64,000 bases of DNA, taken from NCBI RefSeq assembly GCF_020509005.1, contig NC_063018.1:1240001-1304000 (forward strand). Direction: 5' to 3'. Below, piece after piece: positions 1 through 11,400 of the stretch (its first letter is position 1; the number at the start of each line of letters is the position of its first letter). Both the position numbers and the translations under genes were made by a program. The stretch is from Fulvia fulva (taxonomy: Eukaryota > Ascomycota > Dothideomycetes > Mycosphaerellales > Mycosphaerellaceae). The notes beneath the pieces are model-generated. The model did no database searches. It was not told the origin of the DNA and worked only from the letters and a program-made list of their open reading frames with translations.

Positions 1-3000
1 AATTGTTTAGTACAAACTCTACGATAGGTAACTACTAGACCTAATCGTCCTACGTATAGTTAACGTACGCGCGTAGGTACTATTCTATAGCTTAGTTCGT
101 ACGTTCTAACTACCTATTAGTCTAAGGGTGAAAGGTAGTCGAGATCTTTATACGTATAGCTAGACGCGCTATTAGAGCCTTCTAGAATTGGCTTACCTAC
201 TAGCTACTACGGTCTAATACTACCGTATCGAATAGGTCCTAATCCTTAATTACGTACTTTAATACGGCGTCGGCCGCTACCTTAGGGGTCAAATCTACTA
301 CGGGTATAAGATGCTTCCTCTTAGTGAGTCTATAGGTTAGGGTGAGGATAGCGTTATACTTCACGCCCTTAGTACTATAACTATCCGGTAGCTCTACTAC
401 GTAATCGAGTACTACCTCCTTATAGGTACCCGAGGGTACGGGTAACTATCGGAGTATACCTTAGTACGTATCATAAAAAGCCTTAGATCGTATATATAGG
501 TAACAATTCTTAACGTACTTAGCGATATCTACCACTAGACTAGGCTAGTAGTACGTACGCGTAAGTAGGTCGACTGTCTTCTTACGCCTAGGATACCTAG
601 CTAATAGAGTATCGTAGTGCCTCGCTATTAGCTCCGGACGAAGCTTATACGGTACGTATATACGTCCTTAGATCTTGATCAGGTCACCGTCTAACTTATA
701 GTCGCTAAGCGAGATATAGCTAGAGCCTTCTAGGTTTTGTAGCAAAGTACGAGCATTATCGTCTAGGGCCTTCTTAATACCGTACGCTAGCTCGTCTTTA
801 GTATAGGCTTCCTCGATAAGTTCTTCGATAGAGGCCTCGTTTACTTCGAGTACGTAAAGTACTAATTAATACTAGTCGGCCGTAGTTTACGGAGTAGTTA
901 TAGCTAATAGCTTTAAGCGCTAACGTATATTAGGAGGGAGATTGCGTAGCTTTAATATAGCTTACTGCCTATATTTTATATTATCCTTATCGTCTATGTC
1001 TTATCTACGGCGCGTAAGGCTGTCGGGCTTTGTCCTAAGCTTACTAGGGCGATATTCTATCTAGAAGTCGAACCCGGACAGGAACTCGTTCTAGCGCGCT
1101 TGTCGGCGGGTTAGCTACTTAGTCGTTATGAACTACTCTAAGCCCTTATAGTCGGTAAGAACCTTAGAGGGAGCGCTTATTAGCTCCGGCCTCTATTCCT
1201 CGAACGCTCTAATAATAGCTATTAGCTCCTTATCGTAAATCTCGTAATTACATTCTACTAGGTTTATCTTTATCGAGTAGAATGCGATAGGATACAATTT
1301 ACCGTCATCTCTGACCTAAGATAACACGCTAGCTATACACCTGTCTAAGGAATTAGTTTCTACGACGTAGGGCTTAGTAATGTCAAGATGTACTAATACT
1401 AGGCGTTTATAGAATACTACCTTTAGGGTCTCGAACGCACTTTAGTAGTCTAGGCTCTATATAAAGGGTACACGATTCTTAAGTACGTTACCGCGTATAA
1501 GGTCGGATATATTAAGATGTAGCATTTTAAAGGGAGTCAATAATCAGGAAGTGATCTAGTAGCCTAAGGTATCTACGATAACTTAGCTTATAGGGAGATA
1601 CCTTCTCTCCCCTTTAGCTTAGATAGACATCTAACACAATTAACATATTAGTTCCTGATATATTGCTATATGCTCGTACTATTAGTTAGTTAAAGATTGA
1701 TCTCTTACTCTACTCCGCTACTATCTACCCGTACCTATTTAATAGGTTAAAGGTATAACAATACCGGAAAAGTTGTTAACGAACCTCCTATAGAAGTTAG
1801 CTAGCCTAAGGAAGGACAGTACATCCTTTAAGCTCTATAGAGTAGCCTAATCTATAATAGTCTAGACCTTGGATTTATCTATCTAAATGCCCTTGTTAGT
1901 AATGATCAGTCCTAAGAACTTGACGCTCTTCTAGAAGAAGCGGTACTTATAGACGTCTATAGGAAGTCGAGCGTCAATTAGACACCTAATAATAGTACGT
2001 ACGTGTTTCACGTGTTCCTTAAATGAACTATACGTGAACACGATATAGTCGTCTAGGTATATAGACACGAAGTCGTCTAGGTGTCTATATAATACTTTAT
2101 TAATGTATACCTAGAACGCGCTTAGTACGTTATAGAGACTAAATGGCACTACAAGCTATTCGTAGGTGCTATATCGGGTAGTAAAGGCTATCTTCTATTC
2201 GTCGCCTTCACGGATACGTAGCTCGTTAAATGCTATAATAATGTCTAAGGTAGTGAACTACTATACGCCGCTTATACGAGCTAGGGTCTTATAGACTTAA
2301 GGTATCGGGTACCTATTCTTAACGGTAATAGCGTTAACAGCTCTATAGTCTACGTAGACACGGAGTCCTCTACCTAGCTTCTTAATAATGATAATAGGAC
2401 TAGCGATCTAGGACGTAGAGCGTCGGATTTTACTAGCGGCTTCTTCCTTATCGACGTAGGCTTTAGTTATATCGAGCTCTAGTTTCGATATAGAATAAGG
2501 ACGCTTAAAAGGTAGCTTAGCGCCTTTAACGAATTCAATCGCCAAATCTAATTCGGGGCGATAGGGAGGTAGGACTTTAGCGATAGACGGGTCAAATCCG
2601 TACTTTAGGTCCTTTAGCTATTAGGGTAGTAAGGATTCGACTTCTCGTATAGTCGCTTGCTTCTTGTTTATATAGATAGCCTTGTCTTTAGCTAATATAG
2701 TACTTAGCCGTATACTAATGTCGTGAATAAGTTCCTTACTCGTAGGCTCTAGCTTCTTAGGGTTAAGAGTCCCTATTTCCTAAATAAGGTAACCTTCGTC
2801 TAGGTTTTCTTCGTAGGCTTCGCCAATCGTTATACTAGACACCTAGATATTAGGTTCTAGAGTCTATAAATAAGGGATAGCGTACTATATACGAACCTTC
2901 GTACCGCTAATAGTCGTAGGGTAAGGATCGTAATAATCCGTATAGTACTTTTTAGTAAATATAAATGTGTTAGCTCTCTAGTCTAGTATAGGGCAGTGCT

Positions 3001-3687
3001 TCTAGAACTAGGGTATACTAAACACAAAGTCGTAGTCGAGGTTAGTAATAAAGTAACTAACTTCCTCGACATAACCGTTTAGGTCGACCTTAGTCTTAAT
3101 ACATTCCGTAGCTTAACTAGATACTTTAGGGTTAGCTCCTAGGCCTATCTTCTAAGCCTAAGGCAGTCGTGTTCGTAATAGATGTTTCTTCGTAAACTTT
3201 GTATTACAAAATAGCGACTCGGTACCGGGATCTATTAGAATACGTACTAACTTACTACCCGCTACGCCTACTACTATAATATACGAGCTTCTTAGCGGAT
3301 AGTCTATCGTCTTTATAGTATATAGTATAACCTCCGGACTAAAGATTATAGGGATGTTACTAATTACTATTTCCTACTATATAGGGTCCCTCTTTCCTCT
3401 ATAACGGTAATGTAATAAGGGCGTAACCTTAGGAGGTTCTAGTAGTACCGTCTTCGGAGGATTAGTACTAGGCGCGAGTATAGGCTACTAGTCGGTACGT
3501 ATACGACTAGAGCCTAGGCTTCCCCCGACTCGGTAGCCTTAAGCTCTACTAGTACGTCGCCGACCTAGATCGATACGTTCTTTGTAGCGTTATTAGCGTC
3601 GCTACTAGTCTTCTTATACTTCTTAAAGGGACACTTAGGCGACTAGGTACCCTTATAGTCTATAGCCTTATATATATAGTAGAATAT
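1..3687 (-). pseudogene. gypsy pol pseudogene (protease, RT, RNase H, integrase)
   Basis: Remnant of the pol gene of the degraded gypsy element. Recognisable blocks on the minus strand are the retropepsin loop near 3230, the RT fingers and palm between about 2480 and 1790, the RNase H block around 1400-1130 (including a block resembling the usual [13 protein letters not shown] motif) and the integrase zinc finger around 660-500 (RPELIARHYDTLLARYPRRK). Premature stops occur throughout, mostly TAG/TAA from CAG/CAA or TGG as expected from RIP. The solo LTR at 1510-1744 splits RNase H from RT. The C-terminal part of integrase and the 3' LTR lie left of the window. Confidence 0.82.
1510..1744 (+). 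mobile_element. solo copia LTR inside the gypsy pol
   Basis: Bases 1510 to about 1670 are the reverse complement of 8321-8480, the LTR of copia-1, including the block TTCTCTCCCCTTTAGCTTAG. The right part ends GTACCTATTTAATA, the same terminus as the copia-2 LTRs (12187 and 19604). It starts TATTAAGATG, a RIP version of TGTTAAGATG. It interrupts the gypsy pol remnant and has no copia coding sequence next to it, so a solo LTR is the simplest reading. The flanking pentamers GGATA and GGTTA differ by one base, so the target duplication is imperfect. Confidence 0.7.
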
Positions 3688-4042
3688 TGTTAGGAACCGC
3701 TGTACGTTATCCCAACCGGGCTTGGATCTTTGCAATGATGTCTCTGACTCGTTGAGAAGGTAGTGGTCCCAAACAGTATATGGTGTATACTTGAAATGAG
3801 TTGAGCACGAGGCTCCTATCTACTTGCAAAAGAGCGTCGTCTATATAGTGCCGTGTCTTGGCGTAACTGATCAAACTGATCAGACTGATCACTGAGCATA
3901 CTGATCAGACTGATCACTGAGTCATACTGATCAGACTGAGCGCTCAGTTGCCAAGGTCTCTGAGCTGATCAGTTTCGGATTCTCCCACTAGTGTCTAGGC
4001 ATCGATTGGTTGGCTGGAGCTTCCCCAAACCGATCCGTAACA
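3688..4042 (-). repeat. 3' LTR of the gag-only element
   Basis: 355-bp LTR, TGTTAGG...TAACA on the plus strand. It contains a dense cluster of the palindrome TGATCA and lies 80 bp upstream of the plus-strand antisense ORF, so it is a candidate promoter for that gene as well. Confidence 0.92.
3866..3985. repeat. palindrome-rich LTR segment (seven TGATCA plus a 14-bp palindrome)
   Basis: In about 120 bp TGATCA occurs seven times, six of them within an imperfect repeat of roughly 25 bp built on ACTGATCAGACTGATCACTG. A perfect 14-bp palindrome, ACTGAGCGCTCAGT, follows. The second LTR carries the same segment at about 6027-6146. The regular spacing suggests a binding-site array or a structured RNA in the LTR; nothing in the sequence tells which. 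Confidence 0.85.
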
Positions 4043-4122
4043 CCATCCCCCTTCTAGCTTAGTTCCGTCCCGGAACTTCTCACATAAGCCCGCTGTTCTT
4101 CATCGTTTGCCTGGGCATCGCA

Positions 4123-4713
4123 ATGTCTCCTCCTTCCATTTCTTCCAAAAGTTCCCTCCGTCGACAAGCCCTTGCTGTCGACATACAACGATCCGGTATC
4201 GAGATGGCCCCCTGCCATCACTGTCGGTCCGCTCGAGTCGCTGCCACCGAGCAGCGCCCAAAATGTGTCGTTTCGCCCCGGTCGGGAAAATGCTCGGAGT
4301 GTGTGAGGAAGGGTTACTCTGATTGCGACGTGACCTTATCCGCACCCGAGTGGACGAAGTTTCGCGACGTTCGTGATGGCCTCCAGCGAGACCTCGAGCG
4401 TGCGGAGGAGAAGGAGGTGGAGCTTCTCCATCAGCAGGCCGAGCTCGCTCAGCGCATTATTCGCCAAAAGGCGAAGAAGATCCGTCTTCGCAAACAGCTT
4501 CGCCTCGCGTCCGGCAAGGCCGACGACGCCGTAGCGAAGGAGCTCGAAGATCTCGAGGCGGCGGAGGAGGAAGAAGTGGAGGAGTCTGCTGGGGTGGAGA
4601 CCGCGTCGTCGTACAAGGAATTCGATCCTTGGCAGATGTCGGTCCAGGATTGGAACCAGCTGTGCGATCCTTCTTTTCCTTGGGTCGTGCCTCCTCTGGC
4701 CTCATCGTCGTAA
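4123..4713 (+). CDS. antisense ORF in the gag-only element: six-cysteine, coiled-coil protein
   Basis: A 196-codon frame antisense to gag, placed where pol would normally be. The protein has cysteines at residues 31, 34, 48, 57, 60 and 68 (CHHC ... C ... CSECVRKGYSDCD). This resembles a widened Zn2Cys6 cluster and could bind zinc. From about residue 77 to 160 follows a Glu/Lys/Arg-rich stretch with coiled-coil character, then a short aromatic tail. The stop overlaps a good 5' splice site: GTAAGT at 4710, with TAG at 4765-4767 after a TTGAC branch-like motif. If that 58-bp intron (4710-4767) is removed, the frame continues nine codons to a stop ending at 4795. Start chosen at the first ATG of the cysteine-containing frame. 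Function unknown: DNA or RNA binding is inference. The intact frame without RIP argues for recent selection or recent arrival. Confidence 0.6.
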   Translation: MSPPSISSKSSLRRQALAVDIQRSGIEMAPCHHCRSARVAATEQRPKCVVSPRSGKCSECVRKGYSDCDVTLSAPEWTKFRDVRDGLQRDLERAEEKEVELLHQQAELAQRIIRQKAKKIRLRKQLRLASGKADDAVAKELEDLEAAEEEEVEESAGVETASSYKEFDPWQMSVQDWNQLCDPSFPWVVPPLASSS

Positions 4714-4820
4714 GTTATTGTTCCAGTAGTCTTTTATCCGTTGCTGTTGTTGACTTCTGTGTCCTAGGTCATCAAATCAAGAAGCCGCTGTTTGATGCCT
4801 TTGTCGTCAGGTCGTTTCTG

Positions 4821-5816
4821 CTAGGCAGATTTCGAGAAGAAATCCTCGCATTCCTGGTACGTCTTTGTCGCTGTCGCCCGATCCATCGCATTGAACTCGC
4901 GGCTGACAACATTCTTCTTTGGACAGTCTCTAGCATAGTGGCCTTTCTTTCCACATGCATAGCAAGTTAGATCTCTTGTTAACTGCTTGCTTCGTCCGCG
5001 CCTTTCCGTGGCGTCGAGTTCCATTGGATCTCCATAATCAGGGTCGTGACTTCTGGCCTTGAAGCCCCCTCTTCCGCCTCTCGCGGGTCTCTGGAATCCA
5101 GGCTGTACGAATCGGTCGTACTTCAATTCCTGGAGTCTCTCGTCGATTTCCTTTGCAGCCTTGACCATCGCGGCCAAGCTGGTGAGACTGGAGTTTCGAG
5201 ATAATTCGGCTTTGACGTTGTCCTTCAAGCCTAGGTAGAACTGGGAACGAAACGCTGCGTCGTTCCACTCGAGGTCGGCGGCATATCCTTGGAACTCAGA
5301 GGCGTATACGGCGACTGAGGTGTTTTGTCGGAGTTGTCGGATATGTCGGTCGGCATGAACCTCCTCGTTAGGTATCCCGTAGAGATCATTCAGTTTGATC
5401 TCGAACTCATCGTAGTCGGCAAATATCTTCCGGGTTTCTGTCTTCGGGTTGTCTCCTTCGTCCTGGTTGTTGAGCCAGTCTTTGAGGTATGGTCTGAATC
5501 CCCGGGCTGCCCTGCCCCTTAGGAAGGATGCGGCGTACAAGACCTTAGAGGCCTCGCCATTAAACTGTTGGGCGTTGAAGTAGAGGTACAGCTGAACCTG
5601 CAGCTGAAAAGCCTCCAGCTTCCCTTGTGTCCCATCGAACGTCTCCGGTGGTGACACCTTAGGTGCCTTGGTGAACTCGTGCATGCTGTTCGAGCTTGCA
5701 GAGGGTGTTGATCGTTTTCCGCTTCCAGTAATCGACATTTCGCTCATTCGTTCCGTGATGCCAGTTGACTGTGGCTGTTGTCGTGACGGACTCCGGGTAG
5801 CGTCTCTCCCAGACAT
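4821..5816 (-). CDS. gag: Gag polyprotein of the gag-only element
   Basis: A 331-codon intact frame starting at the ATG for MSGRDATRSP, about 30 nt after the inferred 5' LTR. The middle (roughly residues 55-220) matches the Retrotrans_gag type: it holds FLRGRAARGF, an ADRHIRQLRQ stretch and AAFRSQFYLGLKD. The C-terminal part has a basic RG-rich linker and one CCHC zinc knuckle, CYACGKKGHYARDCP (C-X2-C-X4-H-X4-C). The frame ends 25 residues later with no protease fusion or frameshift extension. It would assemble the virus-like particle and package the RNA. It converges with the antisense ORF, the stops lying 108 bp apart (26 bp if the intron in that ORF is used). Confidence 0.88.
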   Translation of the reverse strand: MSGRDATRSPSRQQPQSTGITERMSEMSITGSGKRSTPSASSNSMHEFTKAPKVSPPETFDGTQGKLEAFQLQVQLYLYFNAQQFNGEASKVLYAASFLRGRAARGFRPYLKDWLNNQDEGDNPKTETRKIFADYDEFEIKLNDLYGIPNEEVHADRHIRQLRQNTSVAVYASEFQGYAADLEWNDAAFRSQFYLGLKDNVKAELSRNSSLTSLAAMVKAAKEIDERLQELKYDRFVQPGFQRPARGGRGGFKARSHDPDYGDPMELDATERRGRSKQLTRDLTCYACGKKGHYARDCPKKNVVSREFNAMDRATATKTYQECEDFFSKSA

Positions 5817-5848
5817 ATACAAAGGGCCCTGGTGGTGGTGCTCAAAGT

Positions 5849-6203
5849 TGTTAGGAACCGCTGTACGTTATCCCAACCGGGCTTGGATCTTTGCAATGAT
5901 GTCTCTGACTCGTTGAGAAGGTAGTGGTCCCAAACAGTATATGGTGTATACTTGAAATGAGTTGAGCACGAGGCTCCTATCTACTTGCAAAAGAGCGTCG
6001 TCTATATAGTGCCGTGTCTTGGCGTAACTGATCAAACTGATCAGACTGATCACTGAGCATACTGATCAGACTGATCACTGAGTCATACTGATCAGACTGA
6101 GCGCTCAGTTGCCAAGGTCTCTGAGCTGATCAGTTTCGGATTCTCCCACTAGTGTCTAGGCATCGATTGGTTGGCTGGAGCTTCCCCAAACCGATCCGTA
6201 ACA
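5849..6203 (-). repeat. 5' LTR of the gag-only element
   Basis: 355-bp direct repeat of 3688-4042, with no difference seen by eye. On the minus strand it ends at 5849, about 33 nt before the Gag ATG. I could not recognise a convincing tRNA primer-binding site next to it. Confidence 0.92.
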
Positions 6204-8145
6204 AATATATCCTCCTTAGGCTTAGCTACTTCTTCCTTAGTAAGATTACGGAAGGTATAACTATCGTCCTTAGCGGCTTTAAGATCATATTCCTTACGAA
6301 TCTTCTCGTTATAGTAGACATACTTAGGCTTACCTTCGTTACTACCGTAACGGCCACTACTATTACGGCCGCTACCGCCTTCGCCGGAATCCTTAATATC
6401 GTCTAATTTCAGTTCGACATCGCGAAGGTATCGCTAAAGGGCTAGGAGGTCATCAAAGTCGTCGCGATATACCAGTGCCTGCTTTAACTTATCGTTTAGC
6501 TTGTCCTAGATATCGTCGATAAGTTCCTTATCTATCTTCTCTAGGTAGTACCCGTGCTCTAGGAACTTAGTACAAAATACGTCAAATATACGATTACCTT
6601 AGGTGTAGTTATTATAAGCCTTCTTATGCTTCTTAAGCTTATAGTACTCGCCGTAAGAGTCGTTTAGCACTGTTATTAACTTACGCTAACCGGTCACCTT
6701 CTTCTTATATAGCCGTAGGCGGGCGTTAGTATTACCGACGACGAAGTTATTAAACACTACTAAGTATACTATAGATAATCGGCTACATAACTCTTCTATA
6801 GTTATATAGTCCTCTACTTTCTCCTTCTACTCTATAAATCCTAGTTCATCCTTATAATTAGGTATATTAGCTAAGAATATAGGAATCTTCCTCGAGTTAA
6901 TCGGGTTACGGGTACCGCCGTTACTACGCTAGATAGCGGCGTTAACTAAGACTACCGTAGTGTTGTTATTATCGCTAGCTACGGTAGAGGCAGCCTTCTT
7001 AGTCTTTATTATACCTATCTTAACACTAGGGTCCTCGCCGTCGAGTAGCTTCTCGAGAGCGGACTTCTACCTCGTAGGAGGTAGTAGAGGTGTCGGTTCC
7101 TTAGGCTTTAGCTAAGCAATATAGTCATTGCGCTCCTTTAGCTAGGCTTATAGATCCGTAATAAACGCGGTAGTACGCTTACCTAAGCTCTACTTAGTAG
7201 CTAACTTAGTCTAGGTTACTTCGAGTTCGCTAGCTAGATCTATATTACGACTACGTAAGTTCTTAATCTTAGCGGCCGCCTTCTTACCCAACTTCTTTAG
7301 GTAAGCGATCTTAGCTACTAAGTCCTTATCGTCCCTAAGCTCGTCGAGTATTACTTAGAGCGATACTAACTTATCTTTATACCGATTAGCCTTAGCCTAT
7401 AGCCGACTCTTCTAAGTAGTTAATACCTCCCGTACCTCCTTAAGACCGAGGTAGGCGAGACGGTGTTCGTCTAGGACATCTAGCTAGGCTTCTAGGTTCT
7501 TAGTAACCGAGTGAGAAAGCTCCTCGGCTATAGCGATCTAGAACTTAGTAGGGTTATACCGTAGCCTATATTCTACCTCTTCGCCCTTCTAGGTAAAGTT
7601 AATCGGCATCGTATAGCGGTAGCTAAGATGTTCCTCCTTCCGCGTACGTATGCCCTATTATAAGGTCTTATCCTCTCTACCTATACGGAGTCGAGTTTCC
7701 TTCTTAGACTAACGTCGGTTATACTTATTACGTAGTAGCTCTTAGTGCTTCTAGCGCCGACGTTCTTCCTCTTACTAACGAGCCTACTTAGTGTCTCCGC
7801 GACCCTAAGTCTCGTTCTATATCTCTTACGCTATATTACGTAGTCGTTCTATACCTACGGTATCGTCGAAATCCGGATCCTACTACGACTCGTCTTCTAC
7901 CTCTTACTACGCTACGCTAAGTACGCCGTTCCGCTTTTATCGGGCTTCTTAGAGGAACGCCTTCGTAAGAGGGTTTAGGTTAAGTCTTAGGATAAAGGAT
8001 GATTCGTCTAGTCCGATAGTCGTATTAGTACCTACGGCTATTCGAGTCTCGGTCGTATACGGTCGTAGTAGTAATACGTACTCTATAATCGTACGGCTCG
8101 GCGATCTAAGGGCGGTAGAACTTAATAATACGGACAAGGCGTAAG
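6204..8145 (-). pseudogene. gypsy gag pseudogene
   Basis: Continuation of the degraded gypsy to the right of the gag-only insert. On the minus strand it carries Lys/Glu-rich, coiled-coil-like fragments full of stops, compatible with gag between the 5' LTR (8320 to roughly 8150) and the protease near 3230. Base composition is the same RIP type, rich in TpA and poor in CpA/TpG. No intact domain can be read, so the gag call rests mainly on position. Confidence 0.55.
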
Positions 8146-8320
8146 ATAGGGCGTAAACGTATCAATACCTTAGAATCGAATAAGTTCTACGAAGAAGAGA
8201 AGATAAGAAAGTGGCGAAGCCGCGATAAAGTAAACGTCGAGGTCAGGGTCTAGGGTCCGGGCGCGCTAGCGCACTAGGTCACGTGACACCAAGTGTAGCC
8301 TTACGAGGTGAACCGTGACA

Positions 8321-8480
8321 ATAGCAATATATTAGGAACTAATATGTTGATTATATTAGATGTCTATCTAAGCTAAAGGGGAGAGAAGGTATCTCCCTAT
8401 AAGCTAAGTTATCGTAGATACCTTAGGCTACTAGATCACTTCCTAATTGTTAAATCCCTTTGAGATACTACATCTTAACA
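8321..8480 (-). repeat. truncated 3' LTR of copia-1
   Basis: On the minus strand the LTR starts TGTTAAGATG at 8480, directly after a purine-rich GAGATGAGTAGGAG tract typical of a copia polypurine tract. It matches the solo LTR at 1510-1744 in inverted orientation for about 160 bp. It then stops exactly where the gypsy LTR start TGTCACGG appears (8320). The missing end of the LTR should lie beyond the gypsy, left of this window. Confidence 0.75.
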
Positions 8481-11400
8481 CTCCTACTCATCTCGTATAG
8501 GAGGTTATAGTCTACTCACTTCCTATTAATAGTACTTAGACCTTTTTATAATAGGTTAAGCTAGCTTATAAATCTCTAGAAGTATAGACTAGTCTTTAGT
8601 TTTATAAACCCGTCTATAACTATCTTAGAGGTTAGGGTGTACTTAATAGCAATAAGCCTCCTCTACTAAAGTTTCCTAATAGCGTTATAGGCAATGTCAA
8701 TATACTTCGACTTGTTATAAATATCTATATCTTTTACTAGGGTGAGGGCAGCTTAATTATTACCTCTTAATTAGACTAGTCTCAAATTTGATACAGTCTC
8801 CTAGTTTCTAGTGATTCTTAGTTAATAGGAACAGTCTCCTACTAACTCTAGACAATCTATTTCTCTTAGTAGTGAAGCTAGGAATTAGGACTACTTCGTA
8901 TAAATATTTATAGCTATAGATTTAGCCTCTATTATAGATGTTGCTATAGACTTTTACTTCTTACTTATCTAAGAAACTGGTACTCTATAGAGGAAGAAGA
9001 CATACCTAAGGATTAAGACTATGTCTACTTTGTCTATTATATAATCAGAATTATAGTATCTAATAAGGTGTCCTTTTCTAGACTTTAAGAACTAAAGTCC
9101 TAGATCAGGGTATAATCTTAGGTACCTAGTGATCTTCTTCAAAGCCTTTATGTGGTAGGTGGATTGGTCACTCACAAATGAGCTTATCCTTCCTAGGGCA
9201 AAAGCAATGTCTAGCCTTGTGATTATTACTAGCTATATCTAAGTACTATTGATACTCTAGTACTCTACCTTGTCACACCTCTTATCTATATAGCTTAAAG
9301 GTTTGAGGGCCTTATAGCTGTCTATAGGTAAGTGTATAGGTGCTGCCTTCTTATAGTTCATTCCTATCTTAGCTAGGCTATCCCTAATAAAGTGTCCTTA
9401 GTCAAGTTTTAGGATTCCTCTCTTCCCGTCCCTTATAACTCTTATACTAAGGATCTTTTTAGGTTCACCTAGATCTTTGATCTTAAAGACCTTGCTAAGT
9501 TCTCTTTTGAACTAGAGAATATCTATTAACTTTGGTATAGCAATTAGAATGTTATCTATATATATAAGGATTATGATCTCCCTCTTCTTATAGATAAGTA
9601 GGCATAGATCCACTTCTAACTATGTGAATCCAATCTCTCTAAGCTTTGATATATAGAGTTGATTCTAATCTCTAGCTACTTGCTTAAGTCTATATAAGCT
9701 TTTAAGGATTTTGAGCACTATATTTAGTAGAAGCTCAACTCCTAGTAGTAGTAATATAAAGATATCTTCGTAGAGGGTGCTTTCTATAAATACATTGTTT
9801 ATATCCACTTAGTAAAGATAAAGATCCTTCTTATACATAATAGCTATAAATACCCTAAGGGTGTCCTATCTTACTATAGGTACAAATGTCTCTATAAAGT
9901 CAACACTAAACTTCTAGAAGAAGCCCCTTATAACTAGTCTAGCCTTGAACTTGTTAATAGCTCCACTAATACTTCTCTTAATATTAAAGACCTATCTTAA
10001 TATAACTAGATTTGCTCCTTTTAGTAGAACAGAATTTTCCTAGGTGTTGTTACTCTATAGAGTATCTAGTTCCTTTTGGATTGTCTCCTTCTAAAGATGT
10101 CCCTATTTCTTATCATTTATAGTATCCTTATAGGATTTTGGAATTAGGACCTCTTACTTGTATATAATAGCTTCTATATTTACTATAAAGGCTATTTCCT
10201 TAACTTCTTCTAGGAATTCGCTATCCTATAGTATTGAACTGTCTACTAATTGTATAGCTATAAAGAAAGCTTAGTAAAAAGTAGTAAGGTTCTCTAAGAG
10301 GTCTATTGCTTCTCCTACTTTAGTAGTTAGTTCGGGCTTAGGGACTATAGATTTTAGGGCCTTCTGTTTCATGTTATAGCCCTTAATCTTATAGTTAGCC
10401 TTTCTCTTTCTAAGGGATAATTTAGGGACCGTTACTTATAACCTAGTAACGTCTATTTCCTAGGGATCTAGGGAGCTTGTCTTAATTAGCTAATCGATTT
10501 TCTAACTAAAATTCCCCTACGTTCTCCGGAGGTTAGGGAAGTTATATAAACAGTATTCTCGGCTAAGCGACTTTAGGGGTCTCAATTAGCTCATCTATTT
10601 CGGGGGTGCTTTAATAGATGCCTAAATAGTAGGTAGATTGTCCTAAGGATACGTTCTTCCTCGGCCTTCCTAAGAGCTTCCTAGCTAGTATACTGCTTAG
10701 TAGATTTAATATTAGAACATTAAGACCTATATTACCTCTAGGCTAGTCCTCAAAGAAGTCTATATATATATATGTTATTTGACAGCTCTTATGTCTAGTT
10801 CCTACAAGAGCTAGGCTTTAGCTATATTTTTAATATACTGAATAAATACTACTTCTTTACCCCTATTTATTAGCTTATCACTTCTTACCTATTAAGGTTA
10901 GGATCTTATATCTATATAGACAATAGCTTTGTATCCCTAAACTTTCAAATAGTTAATAGTCGGGTTGATACTATTAAAAGCCTTATCTAGTGAAATCTCA
11001 AACCTATCGTAATCTAGGCTATTTAGTAGTTTGTTCCTTCTATAAGTTTGGGCCTCTAGTACTTTATGCCAAAATTCAACCGGCATTTTAGCCTCTTTAA
11101 GCATTGCCCTTATAGAGTCCTCTAAGGTTTGTATTGACCTCTTAACTAGTCTATTATGTAGAGAGTTATATGCCTTAGTCGGCTCGAGCCTAATCCCTAA
11201 ATCCTTCTCCTACTACTTCACTAATATAATAAGTTCTTTTGTATTGTTAAGCCTTACTACTTTTAGCTACGCTAATAATTTCCTCTCTGCTTTGATCTTC
11301 TAGTTCTAGAGAGCAAATAGAGCATCTTCTCTTTTCCTAAGAGGAAAGGTCTACTTCTTCCTAGAGAAGTTATTAACAATCTTAAGCTAGTATTTAAATC

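Larger units (their letters stand above)
3688..6203 (-). mobile_element. non-autonomous gag-only LTR retrotransposon with 355-bp LTRs
   Basis: A 2,516-bp element between two direct 355-bp repeats (3688-4042 and 5849-6203) that look identical by eye. Each starts TGTTAGGAAC and ends CCGTAACA. It is flanked by a perfect AATAT duplication (3683-3687 and 6204-6208) in the RIP-degraded gypsy. The only retroelement gene is a minus-strand gag (4821-5816), so the 5' LTR is the right-hand copy. A purine-rich tract (AGAAGGGGGATGG on the minus strand, 4043-4055) lies directly before the 3' LTR. There is no protease, RT, RNase H or integrase, so it must borrow these in trans. A second gene runs antisense (4123-4713). 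Unlike its host DNA it shows no RIP, so the insertion is recent. Confidence 0.92.
1..8320 (-). mobile_element. RIP-degraded Ty3/gypsy LTR retrotransposon, left end outside window
   Basis: A minus-strand gypsy element, interrupted by a solo copia LTR (1510-1744) and a gag-only element (3688-6203). Reading the minus strand through the stops gives the family order from right to left: gag (about 8145-6204), protease (near 3260-3190, LIDPGTESLF), reverse transcriptase (about 2480-1790, with [20 protein letters not shown] near 2400 and a YLDD active site near 2060), RNase H (about 1450-1130) and integrase with the H2C2 zinc region (about 690-480). The integrase core runs off base 1. On the minus strand the element starts TGTCACGG at 8320, inside the copia-1 LTR. 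Removing the inserts leaves about 5.6 kb, normal for the family. CpA and TpG are almost absent while TpA is extreme: the first 60 bases hold 11 TpA, 1 CpA, 1 TpG and 3 CpG. This is the RIP signature. Not functional. Confidence 0.88.

Noticed and set aside
3707..3892. 61-codon minus-strand frame repeated at 5868-6053
   Set aside because: It lies inside the LTR, is present only because the LTR is duplicated, and starts in the TGATCA repeat.
7949..8137. 62-codon minus-strand frame in the gypsy gag region
   Set aside because: A short open gap between RIP stops in a pseudogene.
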